DNA of 48,960 nt, taken from positions 1-48,960 of the forward strand of contig JAGNWT010000018.1 in assembly GCA_017985935.1 (NCBI GenBank). Reading direction: 5' to 3'. Source of the stretch: Anaerolineales bacterium. Its GTDB lineage: Bacteria; Chloroflexota; Anaerolineae; Anaerolineales; Villigracilaceae. Position 1 is the stretch's first letter; every line of letters begins with the position of its first letter. Below the pieces are notes generated by a model. That model did not search any database. It was not told the DNA's origin and worked only from the letters and a program-made list of their open reading frames with translations. The translations under genes were made by a program, and so were the position numbers. Below, piece after piece: positions 39,977-48,371 of the stretch.

Positions 39977-42070
39977 TTACATTCCTTCTGGGATCTGGCG
40001 GTCCTTTGGCTGGTCTGGCTGCACAGGTCCAATGCGATAGGGTCGCATCATTTCATTATCTTCGTGCTCAACGATGTGGCAGTGCCAAACGAACTGGCCT
40101 GGGGTGTCAAAATGGGCGTGGATGCGGGTCACTTCGCCAGGGTAGGCGATCACAGTGTCCTTCAAACCGGTTTCCCAAAGCTCCGGACCTCTCGCTTCGC
40201 CAGTGAGCTTCACGGGCAGTGTTACTTCGCCGGTAACCTCATCTGTAACCAGTTTTTCCCGATCGATCACATGGAAGGCGATTTCGTGAACGTGCATGGG
40301 GTGGGCATCTGCTGTGAAGTTATATAACTCCCAAACCTCGCTATCGCCAACATTCGGGTTTTCACTGATCTCGTCCATCCATTCTTTTGCCTCGGGCTTG
40401 CCGTCATCGCTCATTACGCCAAGTTTGGCCTCCGAGGGTCCGTCGTGGATCATTGACATTTCTTCAAGCAATGCCAGCTTGCGGACATAGGTTGCTTCGG
40501 GCAGGTCTGAAATGGCGGGCAGTTGCAGGAATTCCGGCGGAGTGGTCTCATCTTTGCCAGTTGCTGGCACTACTCGGAACTCGATGATCTGGCCGGTCGT
40601 CTCTGGATCAGCCATTTCAAAATCTTCACCAGGTTCGCCGCCGCCGTAGGGTTCATCGGGACCAAGATTCTTGAGCGTGTAATTGCCTTCCTTGACGTTT
40701 GTGAAATCCACGATCAAGTCAGCCCGCTCCGCGGGTCCCATCAAAAGTTGATTGTTGACTTTGTCAGTAATATTCACAGGGTGTGAAAGGAAACCGCCTT
40801 CATTACCGATCTGCCAGACTTCCACGCCGGGGATGGCACTAAAGTCCAGGATCAGGAAGCGACCCTGACAGCCGTTGAGCATTCGCAAACGATAGCGGCG
40901 CTTTTCCACGGTTTGGAATGGCCAGGTATTGCCATTGACCATCATCACATTGCCAAAGAATTCGGGATTCCAGATCGGTGAGACATTGCTTTCTGGAATA
41001 TAGGGGCCTTCAAAATCATCGAAGAAGCTGCGGCTGTTCGGGTAGAAAAGAGAGCCATCCTTGTTGAAGGATCGGTCTTGAATGGCAATGGGAATCTCGT
41101 AATAGGTTTTGTCAGGAGGGAAGGGGTCTGTATTTTTTGGCGCAGGACCGGGAAGCACGGCGGATTTGTGGGTGCGGCTATCCAGCACTGCATCGTCGCC
41201 ATCTTTTCCGCCGCGGATGATGTAAAAGCCAGCAGGTCCGGCATAAACATTTACGCGGGTCATGCCGATCGCATGGTCGTGATACCAGATGGTGGCGGCG
41301 CGTCCGTAATTGGGATATTGAAAAACAGCTGAACCAGGTTCCCATTGCGCGCTTTGAGCGAGAGAGGCTTTCTTGCCGAAGAAGTAATACCATCTGCCGT
41401 TTCTTGCGTAACCATCGGGGATGTTTTTGGCTGCGGGCAGGAACCAGGCTTCGGCATATCCGTCGCTCTCGTCGCCCACGCCGATCGCTCCATGCACATG
41501 GGTGACGATCGGGACTGGTCCGGTATAGTTTTCTGGAGTCTTTTCAAATTTCGGGCGTAAGTCGCTAAATTCTTCGCCGCCTTCGGGATTTGCCCAATGC
41601 AGGGTGGGGTCAACTGGCAGAAGATGAGGGAGGTAGTTCCCTTCGTCATCCATGAGATCGTTGATCCATTTCACACGCACCGGTCTATTGGATATGGCTT
41701 CGATCGTCAACGATGGAGCGTTGTGCAGGAGGAGTCCATCCTTGCTTTCGGCAGAGATCGCTCCATAACCCCAAACTGTGGTCTTGGGTAATCCTTCTGG
41801 TAATATCTGCTGCTCGAACTGGCGCATGGAGATCTCGTAGTAATCGATCTCTTCATTTCCATCTAAAATGATGCCAGCCCTTGGCATGACGGGCGGGATC
41901 AACAGCGCTGTTTGATATTTTTTGATCTCCTTCGCGCCGAGCAGGTCTAGCGGTTTTAGCCCTACTTTTACCGGAGTAAATTTCTTGCCTACAACATATC
42001 CAATGATGCCTACCGCGCCAATTCCTGCACCAACTGCTCCAATCTTGATGAAATCTCTTCTCGAAAGCAT
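39977..42070 (-). CDS. Multicopper oxidase with TAT signal (CotA/bilirubin-oxidase-like)
   Basis: 697 residues. The N-terminal SRRDFIKIGAVGAGIGAVGIIG is a twin-arginine signal for export of the folded protein. Copper motifs: HVHGAIG, WYHDHAIGMTR, HPMHVHEIAFHV and HCHIVEHEDNEMM, covering the type 1, 2 and 3 sites with the HCH cysteine and a Met axial ligand. Such enzymes couple oxidation of phenols, metals or pigments to oxygen reduction. GGAGG precedes the ATG. It is alone between promoter and terminator. Confidence 0.94.
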   Translation of the reverse strand: MLSRRDFIKIGAVGAGIGAVGIIGYVVGKKFTPVKVGLKPLDLLGAKEIKKYQTALLIPPVMPRAGIILDGNEEIDYYEISMRQFEQQILPEGLPKTTVWGYGAISAESKDGLLLHNAPSLTIEAISNRPVRVKWINDLMDDEGNYLPHLLPVDPTLHWANPEGGEEFSDLRPKFEKTPENYTGPVPIVTHVHGAIGVGDESDGYAEAWFLPAAKNIPDGYARNGRWYYFFGKKASLAQSAQWEPGSAVFQYPNYGRAATIWYHDHAIGMTRVNVYAGPAGFYIIRGGKDGDDAVLDSRTHKSAVLPGPAPKNTDPFPPDKTYYEIPIAIQDRSFNKDGSLFYPNSRSFFDDFEGPYIPESNVSPIWNPEFFGNVMMVNGNTWPFQTVEKRRYRLRMLNGCQGRFLILDFSAIPGVEVWQIGNEGGFLSHPVNITDKVNNQLLMGPAERADLIVDFTNVKEGNYTLKNLGPDEPYGGGEPGEDFEMADPETTGQIIEFRVVPATGKDETTPPEFLQLPAISDLPEATYVRKLALLEEMSMIHDGPSEAKLGVMSDDGKPEAKEWMDEISENPNVGDSEVWELYNFTADAHPMHVHEIAFHVIDREKLVTDEVTGEVTLPVKLTGEARGPELWETGLKDTVIAYPGEVTRIHAHFDTPGQFVWHCHIVEHEDNEMMRPYRIGPVQPDQPKDRQIPEGM

Positions 42071-42084
42071 ATGACCTCCAGAAA

Positions 42085-42133
42085 AATAATGTAGACCAGT
42101 GACAAATGGTCAATTGTGCGTTTGTACACAAAC
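42085..42133 (-). promoter_or_regulatory. Possible promoter and palindromes upstream of the multicopper oxidase
   Basis: TTGACC (42113-42108), 17 bp, ATTATT (42090-42085) on the minus strand. GACCA-8-TGGTC (42094-42111) overlaps the -35, and GTTTGT-2-ACAAAC (42120-42133) lies just upstream. Either could be an operator, for instance for a metal-responsive regulator; this is only a suggestion. Confidence 0.4.
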
Positions 42134-42267
42134 TTGGGGCTATTATATAGGTAATTTGATAAGAAACGTATGATTATGTAAGAATAGGAAACGGGTAGTG
42201 CTTTAAAGGGCAGTATTAATTACTTAAGTGATGCGTATAATCCTTCTTTGCCGACAATTGAACCTGC

Positions 42268-42297
42268 TTTACTTTTTTACCTCTCCGCAAGTATACT
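42268..42297 (+). promoter_or_regulatory. Promoter of the phosphatase operon (leaderless)
   Basis: TTTACT (42268-42273), 18 bp, TATACT (42292-42297), then seven bases to the ATG at 42305. A second -10-like TATAAT is at 42236-42241. Confidence 0.55.
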
Positions 42298-42304
42298 TAC
42301 CTTC

Positions 42305-43012
42305 ATGGAAGTTCAGATCGCAGTTGCAAAAATCAATAAGTATGCCGTTTCGGAGAGCGGAGATACGCTTGAAGTTGTAGAGCGCCCGACAGGCGGACTT
42401 TCAGTCGTGCTTGCTGATGGGCAAACCAGCGGTCGCGGCGCGAAAGCGGTCTCTCAACTGGTGACGCGTAAAGTGATCGGGCTGATCGCAGACGGCGTGC
42501 GTGATGGGGCAGCAGCGCGTGCCGCGTCTGATACTTTATTTGCAGATAAAGCAGGCAAGGTGACTTGCACTTTGAACATCGCCTCTGTGGACATGCACAG
42601 CAAAACGATCGTCTTGACTCGCAATAACCCGGTTCCGATTTTTATCTGCCGCGGCGATCAGATCGATTCTCATAACGAAGAAAGTTACTCCCTTGGCACT
42701 TCCAGAAATGTTCGCCCGGTCATCACTGAACTGGCGGTGGAATCCGACTTGACCATAGTGATCTTTACAGATGGGATCAGCCATGCAGGAGAGCGGCGCG
42801 GACAGCCCATGGACGTGGGTGAGACCATCCGTTCCCTGGTCGATGAGCAGGACCCAACTCCGCAGCAATTGGCAGATGCGCTTCTCGCGCATGCGGTCAG
42901 ACTCGATGATAACCGTCCGGCTGACGACATCAGTGTGCTTGTGCTGAAAGTTCTTGCGCGCACTGGAGATGATGTTAGAAGGATGTCGGTTCGCCTTCCG
43001 ATCAATGGCTAA
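42305..43012 (+). CDS. SpoIIE/PP2C-type serine phosphatase-like protein
   Basis: 235 residues without a sensor domain or membrane helix. VVLADGQTSGRGAKAVSQLV holds the first metal Asp and Gly, IVIFTDGISHA the second Asp, and ADDISVLVLKV the C-terminal Asp-Asp pair. This matches the SpoIIE/RsbU subgroup of PP2C phosphatases, which act on anti-sigma antagonists. I use the ATG at 42305 because the homology starts there and a -10 box lies just ahead; an upstream in-frame ATG at 42248 would place the promoter inside the gene. It overlaps the next gene by eight bases. Confidence 0.85.
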   Translation: MEVQIAVAKINKYAVSESGDTLEVVERPTGGLSVVLADGQTSGRGAKAVSQLVTRKVIGLIADGVRDGAAARAASDTLFADKAGKVTCTLNIASVDMHSKTIVLTRNNPVPIFICRGDQIDSHNEESYSLGTSRNVRPVITELAVESDLTIVIFTDGISHAGERRGQPMDVGETIRSLVDEQDPTPQQLADALLAHAVRLDDNRPADDISVLVLKVLARTGDDVRRMSVRLPING

Positions 43013-44072
43013 AAATCATAAACATTCTACTGGTACAAGTGCTCACCGTTGGCAGCATCTCAAAGCGTCTGTCCGCGATACCAGTATTTTATTAAGTGAG
43101 TTCCGCACCGCGATCCTCTGGTTCTCTGTTGCTGTGTTGGGCGGCGGTACGATCTATTATTTCCTCTCCAATCTATTAAATGAGCCCATCGACAGCGTTG
43201 TCGAAGCCATTTACATCATTCTTACTGTTACATTTTTACAGCCCCCCAACCGCGATTTTCCGCATCACATCATTTTGCAATTATTTCACTTCCTGATGCC
43301 AGTGGTTGGGATCGTTATGCTCGCGCAGGGACTCGCCGATTTTGGCAGCCTGCTGTTTAACCGTCGTGCACGAACAAAGGAATGGGAAATGGCAGTTGCA
43401 TCCACATTGAATAAACATGTCATACTTGTCGGGTTGGGGCATCTTGGTTACCGTGTTGCTCTAAAATTACACGAGATGGGTGAGCAGATCGCCGCAGTGG
43501 AATTTAACGCCAACACAGATACACTAAGCGCGGTCCGCAACCTTGGCATCCCGGTGATCCACGATGATGCCACTCGTCCCGCCGCGCTCGAAGCCGCCAA
43601 TATCAAGGATGCGCGGACGATCATCATGGCGAGCCAGAACGATGCCATGAATCTACAGATCGCGCTCAAAGCCCGCAGCATGAATCCGAAGATCAAGGTT
43701 GTCATCCGAATTTTTGACGAAGATTTTGCCCATGCTCTGCAAGACCAATTTGGGTTCATCGCCTTAAGCGCCACCGAGATGGCGGCGCCCGTCTTTGCCG
43801 CGGCTGCTTCAGGTGTGGATGTGACCAATCCCATCTCCATTGAAGGACAGTTGCTCAGCCTGGCACGAGTTACCGTTTCGGATGGAGCCGACTTCGCAGA
43901 TCGCACAGTAGGCTATCTTGAAGATAACTATCACATCACCGTTGTGCTTTTGCGGCGAGATCATCATTCCGAAATGCATCCCACGGATGCCAGCCCCATT
44001 CGCCCTGGCGATACCATCGCTGTGCTGGGTGGACCTGATGAATTGCATCGATTGATGCACGCAAATGAGTAG
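43005..44072 (+). CDS. Ion-channel-like protein with RCK (TrkA-N/TrkA-C) domains
   Basis: 355 residues. Two transmembrane helices (about 37-56 and 88-112) flank a pore-loop-like segment (about 62-85). An RCK domain follows with a dinucleotide-binding start (HVILVGLGHLGYRV, about 138-151) and acidic partner AAVEFN, then a TrkA-C region (about 275-350). The architecture is that of MthK/Kch-type potassium channels, but the selectivity filter is not TVGYG: the loop reads LTVTFLQPPNRDFP. ATG at 43005 overlaps the phosphatase stop by eight bases; an in-frame start further upstream is inside the phosphatase. Confidence 0.85.
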   Translation: MAKNHKHSTGTSAHRWQHLKASVRDTSILLSEFRTAILWFSVAVLGGGTIYYFLSNLLNEPIDSVVEAIYIILTVTFLQPPNRDFPHHIILQLFHFLMPVVGIVMLAQGLADFGSLLFNRRARTKEWEMAVASTLNKHVILVGLGHLGYRVALKLHEMGEQIAAVEFNANTDTLSAVRNLGIPVIHDDATRPAALEAANIKDARTIIMASQNDAMNLQIALKARSMNPKIKVVIRIFDEDFAHALQDQFGFIALSATEMAAPVFAAAASGVDVTNPISIEGQLLSLARVTVSDGADFADRTVGYLEDNYHITVVLLRRDHHSEMHPTDASPIRPGDTIAVLGGPDELHRLMHANE

Positions 44073-44448
44073 GCTTGATCTTGAAACTGGTGATCGTAAA
44101 AAAATTCTGATCGGTGTGGTGGGTCCTTGCGGCTCGGGAAAGTCCACGCTTATTACAGGGCTGGAGAGACAAGGGTATCGCTGCCGCCATATCGCTCAGG
44201 AACATTCTTATGTCCAAAATATGTGGCAGGTGCTGACCGCTCCCGATCTGCTTATCTTTTTGCAAAGCTCGTATCTCTCATCCACAACCCGTCGAAAATT
44301 AAATTGGTCCATTGAAGATTTTGAAGAGCAGCAACGCAGACTGTCTCACGCGTATCGACACGCCCATCTGATCATTGAAACGGCCGATCTTTCTGTCGGG
44401 GAAGTTTTGGCTCGTGCTTTGGAATTTATAAAGGAAGCCACCCAATGA
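44065..44448 (+). CDS. Small P-loop NTPase/kinase-like protein
   Basis: 127 residues. Walker A is GVVGPCGSGKSTLI (about 17-30). DLLIFLQ near residue 62 may be Walker B, and an Arg-rich lid (TTRRKLNWSIEDFEEQQRRLSHAYRHAH) follows, as in small-molecule kinases. It is shorter than most nucleoside kinases, and the substrate is unknown. It overlaps the channel-like gene by eight bases and the peptidase gene by four, so all are translated from one message. Confidence 0.8.
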   Translation: MSRLDLETGDRKKILIGVVGPCGSGKSTLITGLERQGYRCRHIAQEHSYVQNMWQVLTAPDLLIFLQSSYLSSTTRRKLNWSIEDFEEQQRRLSHAYRHAHLIIETADLSVGEVLARALEFIKEATQ

Positions 44449-45914
44449 AACAGCTAATTCTGACCGCATGTTCGGTCGTATTCTTAATACCCTGCTTGCT
44501 TCTCAGCCCCAAAGCAGAATCTACTCTCCAGCCGATTCCCCCCACTTTAATTCCAATGGATAGATCCATTTACAAGGATGGGCTGTCAGTTGAATACCAA
44601 TACATCTTGGATAAACTCCCGTATGCCAGCGTGTACGAGATCCAATTCAAGATCGCTGATGACATGTTCCATATTTCAGGTGAAGAGAAAGTGACCTACA
44701 CCAATGCGGAAGATGTCTCATTAAATGAGGTGAAATTCAGGTTGTTTGGGAATATTCTCGGAGGCGAAATGCACGTTGACGAAGTGAATGTCGATGGTGA
44801 TGTGATCGTTCCCAATTACTCGCTGGACGACAGCCTTCTCACTGTTCCGCTTAAGAAACCGCTGCGTCCAAACGAATCCGTTGTGTTGAGTATGAGCTTT
44901 GTGCTCACTGTTCCTCAGTCTGTCGATCTCAATTATGGAGTGCAGGCATATTTTGATGATGTTCTTGCATTGGCGCACGCATATCCCATGATCGCTGTCT
45001 ACGATGACGAAGGCTGGAATGCTGAGGTCCCTCCACAATCTGGCGATGTGACGTACGCGGACATGTCCTTCTTCAATGTTACAGTGGATGCGCCCAGGGA
45101 GCTCGTGCTTGCCGGCTCGGGTCGTGAGGTTGATCGTCAGCAAATCGACGATAGGCAGATGGTTACCTATGAAGCCGGTCCCGTGCGGGATTTTTATCTG
45201 GCTGCGAGTCCTGATTATCAAGTTGTTACAAAAGAGGCAGATGGCGTCACTTTGAGATTTTATGCGCGACCAAATTTGCGTGAAGGTGCCGAAGCAGCCT
45301 TGGATGTTGCCGCGAAATCACTAAAGGTTTACGGGGAAAGATATGCTCCATACCCCTACACTGAGTTGGATTTTGTCTCCACGCCAACCTACGCGTTGGG
45401 GATCGAGTATCCCGGAATGATCGCCATCACAGATGGGATCATTGATCCCGATCATGGCTATTTGGAGGCTACGGTGGCACATGAGGTGGGACACCAGTGG
45501 TTTTATAACCTGGTGGGGAACGACCAGTTGGATGACCCCTGGTTGGATGAATCTTTGACGCAATTTGCCACCCTGCAATATTTTATTGATTCGTACGGAC
45601 AAACTGGGGGAGAGGGCTTCCGGCAGGATCTGGAGGCGCGTTGGTCCTGGGTGGACAATAAAAATATCCCGGTGGGTCTGCCGGTTCGTGAATATTCTGA
45701 TGCGGAGTACGGAGCGATCGTTTATGGGCGTGGCGGGCTTTTCTTTGAGGAGCTTCGTGATGAAATGGGGCAGGAAAAATTCGACATTTTTTTGAAGCAA
45801 TACGTGAAAAACAACGCCTGGGACATCGCAACCCCCGAAAAACTAAAGGAAGAGGCGGAAGTACACTGCGGATGTGACCTGACCCCGCTTTTTGAAGCAT
45901 GGATATTCCCGTAA
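44445..45914 (+). CDS. Secreted M1-family (aminopeptidase N-like) metallopeptidase
   Basis: 489 residues. A signal peptide (about 1-26) suggests export. The beta-sandwich N-domain (about 45-230) precedes the thermolysin-like domain with LGIEYPGMIAI (the GAMEN equivalent) and the zinc site VAHEVGHQWFYN with the third ligand Glu in WLDESLTQFA. It lacks the large C-terminal helical domain of full M1 enzymes. It starts on the ATGA overlap with the P-loop gene and ends the four-gene run. Confidence 0.9.
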   Translation: MKQLILTACSVVFLIPCLLLSPKAESTLQPIPPTLIPMDRSIYKDGLSVEYQYILDKLPYASVYEIQFKIADDMFHISGEEKVTYTNAEDVSLNEVKFRLFGNILGGEMHVDEVNVDGDVIVPNYSLDDSLLTVPLKKPLRPNESVVLSMSFVLTVPQSVDLNYGVQAYFDDVLALAHAYPMIAVYDDEGWNAEVPPQSGDVTYADMSFFNVTVDAPRELVLAGSGREVDRQQIDDRQMVTYEAGPVRDFYLAASPDYQVVTKEADGVTLRFYARPNLREGAEAALDVAAKSLKVYGERYAPYPYTELDFVSTPTYALGIEYPGMIAITDGIIDPDHGYLEATVAHEVGHQWFYNLVGNDQLDDPWLDESLTQFATLQYFIDSYGQTGGEGFRQDLEARWSWVDNKNIPVGLPVREYSDAEYGAIVYGRGGLFFEELRDEMGQEKFDIFLKQYVKNNAWDIATPEKLKEEAEVHCGCDLTPLFEAWIFP

Positions 45915-45929
45915 TCCTTTTATTGGGAG

Positions 45930-45970
45930 TATAATTGCGCCCGCGCCAGCCGCAATAGGCTGGCATTTTT
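45930..45970 (+). promoter_or_regulatory. secD promoter -10 followed by a terminator-like leader hairpin
   Basis: TATAAT at 45930-45935, then GCCAGCC-6-GGCTGGC (45945-45964) and A-T5 (45966-45970). The hairpin is placed after the -10, inside the predicted secD leader. It can be the terminator of the upstream peptidase operon, an attenuator of secD, or both. GGAG before the secD ATG lies downstream. Confidence 0.6.
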
Positions 45971-45987
45971 GCGGATGGAGTAGAAAT

Positions 45988-47337
45988 ATGCGAAATAAAA
46001 ATAGTTGGTTGGTTTTAATCGTTCTACTGCTTGCTTTCTCATTGTGGGTCGACCTGAGCGATAGCTTGTCGGTCATTAACCCCTTCAATGACACGGCGAT
46101 CGTGGACCGAAATGTGGAAACAAAATTGGGTCTCGATCTGCGGGGCGGGCTTCAAGCTTTGTTGGAAGCAGATGTCCCGGCGGATTCTGAAGTTCCTGCC
46201 GAAGACTTGATCAATGCCAAGAACATTTTGCAGAATCGTGCAAACGCTCTTGGCGTGAGCGAGGTAGTGATGCAAACGGCGGGTGATCGCCGCATCGTGG
46301 CCGAATTCCCCGGTGTTACAAATCCCGAGGAAGTCGTGGCTGCCCTTAAGCAGACCGCGCTATTGGAATTTGTAGACATGGGCACAGCCCCGGTTCCTGA
46401 GGGCACGCTGATCCAGACCGATTTTGGTCTTGAGAATGCGCCTGCAACAACGGACACAGGCGAACCGATCTATCACACTGTGATGACTGGCGCCGGACTT
46501 CAAACCGCATCTGTTTCCCGCGGTCAGACTGGTGAATATGCCATCTCTTTCACATTGAAGGATGATGCCACGAATATTTTCGGAGAATACACCACCTCTC
46601 ATCAGCAGCAGTATCTCGCGATCGTTCTGGACAAGCGGGTGATCTCCACCCCCATTATCCAGAGCCCGATCACAGACGGTCAGGGACAGATCTCGGGTAA
46701 CTTTACTCAGGATACCGCGCAGACTCTCGCAGTCCAGCTTCGCTCCGGTGCTTTGCCGATCCCGATCAAGGTTGTGGAAAGCCGCACCGTGGGACCCACC
46801 CTCGGTGAGGAAAGTCTCCGCAAGAGCGTGATGGCTGGTGTGATCGGTATGATCGTGGTCATCCTCTTTATGGGTATTTACTACAGATTACCCGGTCTCG
46901 TGGCTGACCTTGCTTTGATCTGCTACGCCATCTTCACCTTGATGTTATTCAAGTTGATCCCCGTGGTGCTCACACTGCCTGGTATTGCGGGTTTCATTTT
47001 GAGTGTGGGTATGGCGGTGGATGCCAATGTGTTGATCTTCGAGCGACTCAAGGAAGAACTTCGTCATGGACGCAACCTGCGTCAGGCGATCGATCTTGCC
47101 TGGAGCCGCGCCTGGCCTTCCATCCGTGACTCAAATACATCCACGCTTATCACCTGTGTGATTCTGTTCGTATTTGGCAATACCTTTGGCGCCAGCATCG
47201 TGAAAGGCTTCTCTGTGACCCTGGCTTTGGGCGTTGGCGTAAGTTTGTTCACAGCCATCATCGTCACACGCACTTTCCTTCATGCCTTGCTTGACGGCAT
47301 TAAATCCATCGACCACCCGCGCTGGTTTGGTCTTTAG
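45988..47337 (+). CDS. secD: Protein translocase subunit SecD
   Basis: 449 residues, a short SecD without long P1 insertion. The N-terminal helix (about 7-25) precedes LGLDLRGGLQALLEAD. The later PIKVVESRTVGPTLGEESLRKS leads into five C-terminal transmembrane helices with GFILSVGMAVDANVLIFERLKEEL. With SecF it uses the proton-motive force to help SecYEG export. ATG at 45988 has GGAG eight bases upstream; the earlier open frame crosses a hairpin and promoter. Confidence 0.95.
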   Translation: MRNKNSWLVLIVLLLAFSLWVDLSDSLSVINPFNDTAIVDRNVETKLGLDLRGGLQALLEADVPADSEVPAEDLINAKNILQNRANALGVSEVVMQTAGDRRIVAEFPGVTNPEEVVAALKQTALLEFVDMGTAPVPEGTLIQTDFGLENAPATTDTGEPIYHTVMTGAGLQTASVSRGQTGEYAISFTLKDDATNIFGEYTTSHQQQYLAIVLDKRVISTPIIQSPITDGQGQISGNFTQDTAQTLAVQLRSGALPIPIKVVESRTVGPTLGEESLRKSVMAGVIGMIVVILFMGIYYRLPGLVADLALICYAIFTLMLFKLIPVVLTLPGIAGFILSVGMAVDANVLIFERLKEELRHGRNLRQAIDLAWSRAWPSIRDSNTSTLITCVILFVFGNTFGASIVKGFSVTLALGVGVSLFTAIIVTRTFLHALLDGIKSIDHPRWFGL

Positions 47338-47346
47338 GAGCGCGCA

Positions 47347-48297
47347 ATGAATATTATTAAAAATCGTTACGTTTACTTTTTTATCTCGCTGCTTATCATC
47401 ATCCCCGGGCTTGTGTTCATGGGGTTGAATTGGGCGAAGTCCAAGGAAGGTCCGCTGCCTCTCGGCATTGACTTCCGCGGCGGCTCCCTGCTCGAAGTGC
47501 AATTCGAAGGCGCTTTGCCGAAAGTTGCCGACCTGAGCGCTCTTTACGAAGAATTCTCCACGGCTGAAGAACCGATCGCGGAACCTGTCATTCAACCTTT
47601 GGGTGATGATGCTTACGCTCTTCGGTCCAAGACAATGACCGATGAAACCAAGGGCAGGATCGTGGCTGAGATGGAAGCCCGTTTTGGATCCAAAGTGACC
47701 GTGCTTAACTTTACTTCGGTCAGCCCTGCGGTTGGCGCGGAAGTCACCGGCGCGGCTGGATGGGCCATCCTTGCCGCCGCCGCTGCGATCCTCATCTACA
47801 TTTGGTGGGCATTCCGCGGCGTGGAGCATCCCTACCGCTACGGCACAGCCGCCATCATCGCCATGCTGCATGATGTGCTTGTTGTGATCGGCGTGGAAGC
47901 CATCCTGGGATATTTCCTCGGTTGGGAAGCAGACGCACTCTTCCTCACGGCCTTGCTGACCGTCATCGGCTTTTCCGTGCACGACACCATTGTGGTGTTC
48001 GACCGCGTTCGCGAAAACTCGAATATTCTGCGCCGCATCGATTATGAGACCATGGTCAATCACTCGATCGTGCAGACTCTTGACCGCTCGATCACGACCC
48101 AGTTGACCGTTATGCTGACCCTCTTCACCCTTGTGCTTTTCGGTGGTGACAGCACTCGTCACTTTGTGATCATCCTGCTGGTCGGTATTTTCAGCGGAAC
48201 CTACTCCTCCATTTTCAACGCCGCTCCCATTCTTGTTGTTTGGGAGAATCGCGAATGGACGACCTGGTTCAAACGAAAAGAAGAAGCTGCGGCTTAA
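47347..48297 (+). CDS. secF: Protein translocase subunit SecF
   Basis: 316 residues. The first helix is followed by LGIDFRGGSLLEVQFEG, then SPAVGAEVTGAAGWAILAAAAAIL and five more helices. FSVHDTIVVFDRVREN is the SecF-specific block and SITTQLTVMLTLFTLVLFGG follows. It lies nine bases after secD, with GGAG ahead of the ATG. Confidence 0.96.
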   Translation: MNIIKNRYVYFFISLLIIIPGLVFMGLNWAKSKEGPLPLGIDFRGGSLLEVQFEGALPKVADLSALYEEFSTAEEPIAEPVIQPLGDDAYALRSKTMTDETKGRIVAEMEARFGSKVTVLNFTSVSPAVGAEVTGAAGWAILAAAAAILIYIWWAFRGVEHPYRYGTAAIIAMLHDVLVVIGVEAILGYFLGWEADALFLTALLTVIGFSVHDTIVVFDRVRENSNILRRIDYETMVNHSIVQTLDRSITTQLTVMLTLFTLVLFGGDSTRHFVIILLVGIFSGTYSSIFNAAPILVVWENREWTTWFKRKEEAAA

Positions 48298-48307
48298 CCG
48301 CACAATG

Positions 48308-48338
48308 AACGGGACATCGAATTCGATGTCCCGTTTTT
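48308..48338 (+). terminator. Intrinsic terminator after secF
   Basis: A 28-base perfect palindrome (AACGGGACATCGAA and its complement) then T5, 10 bases after the secF stop. Confidence 0.9.
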
Positions 48339-48359
48339 ATTTCCATGAGGGAGGTTTGA

Positions 48360-48365
48360 TACAAT
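48360..48365 (+). promoter_or_regulatory. -10 box of the GH114-like lipoprotein gene
   Basis: TACAAT six bases before the ATG. TTGGAA between them contains GGA, too close to be a normal ribosome site, so a leaderless start is likely. Confidence 0.45.
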
Positions 48366-48371
48366 TTGGAA

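Noticed and set aside
47131..48303. Open frame of 390 codons on the minus strand
   Set aside because: Antisense to secD/secF; composition follows the codon pattern of the real genes and no family motif is seen.
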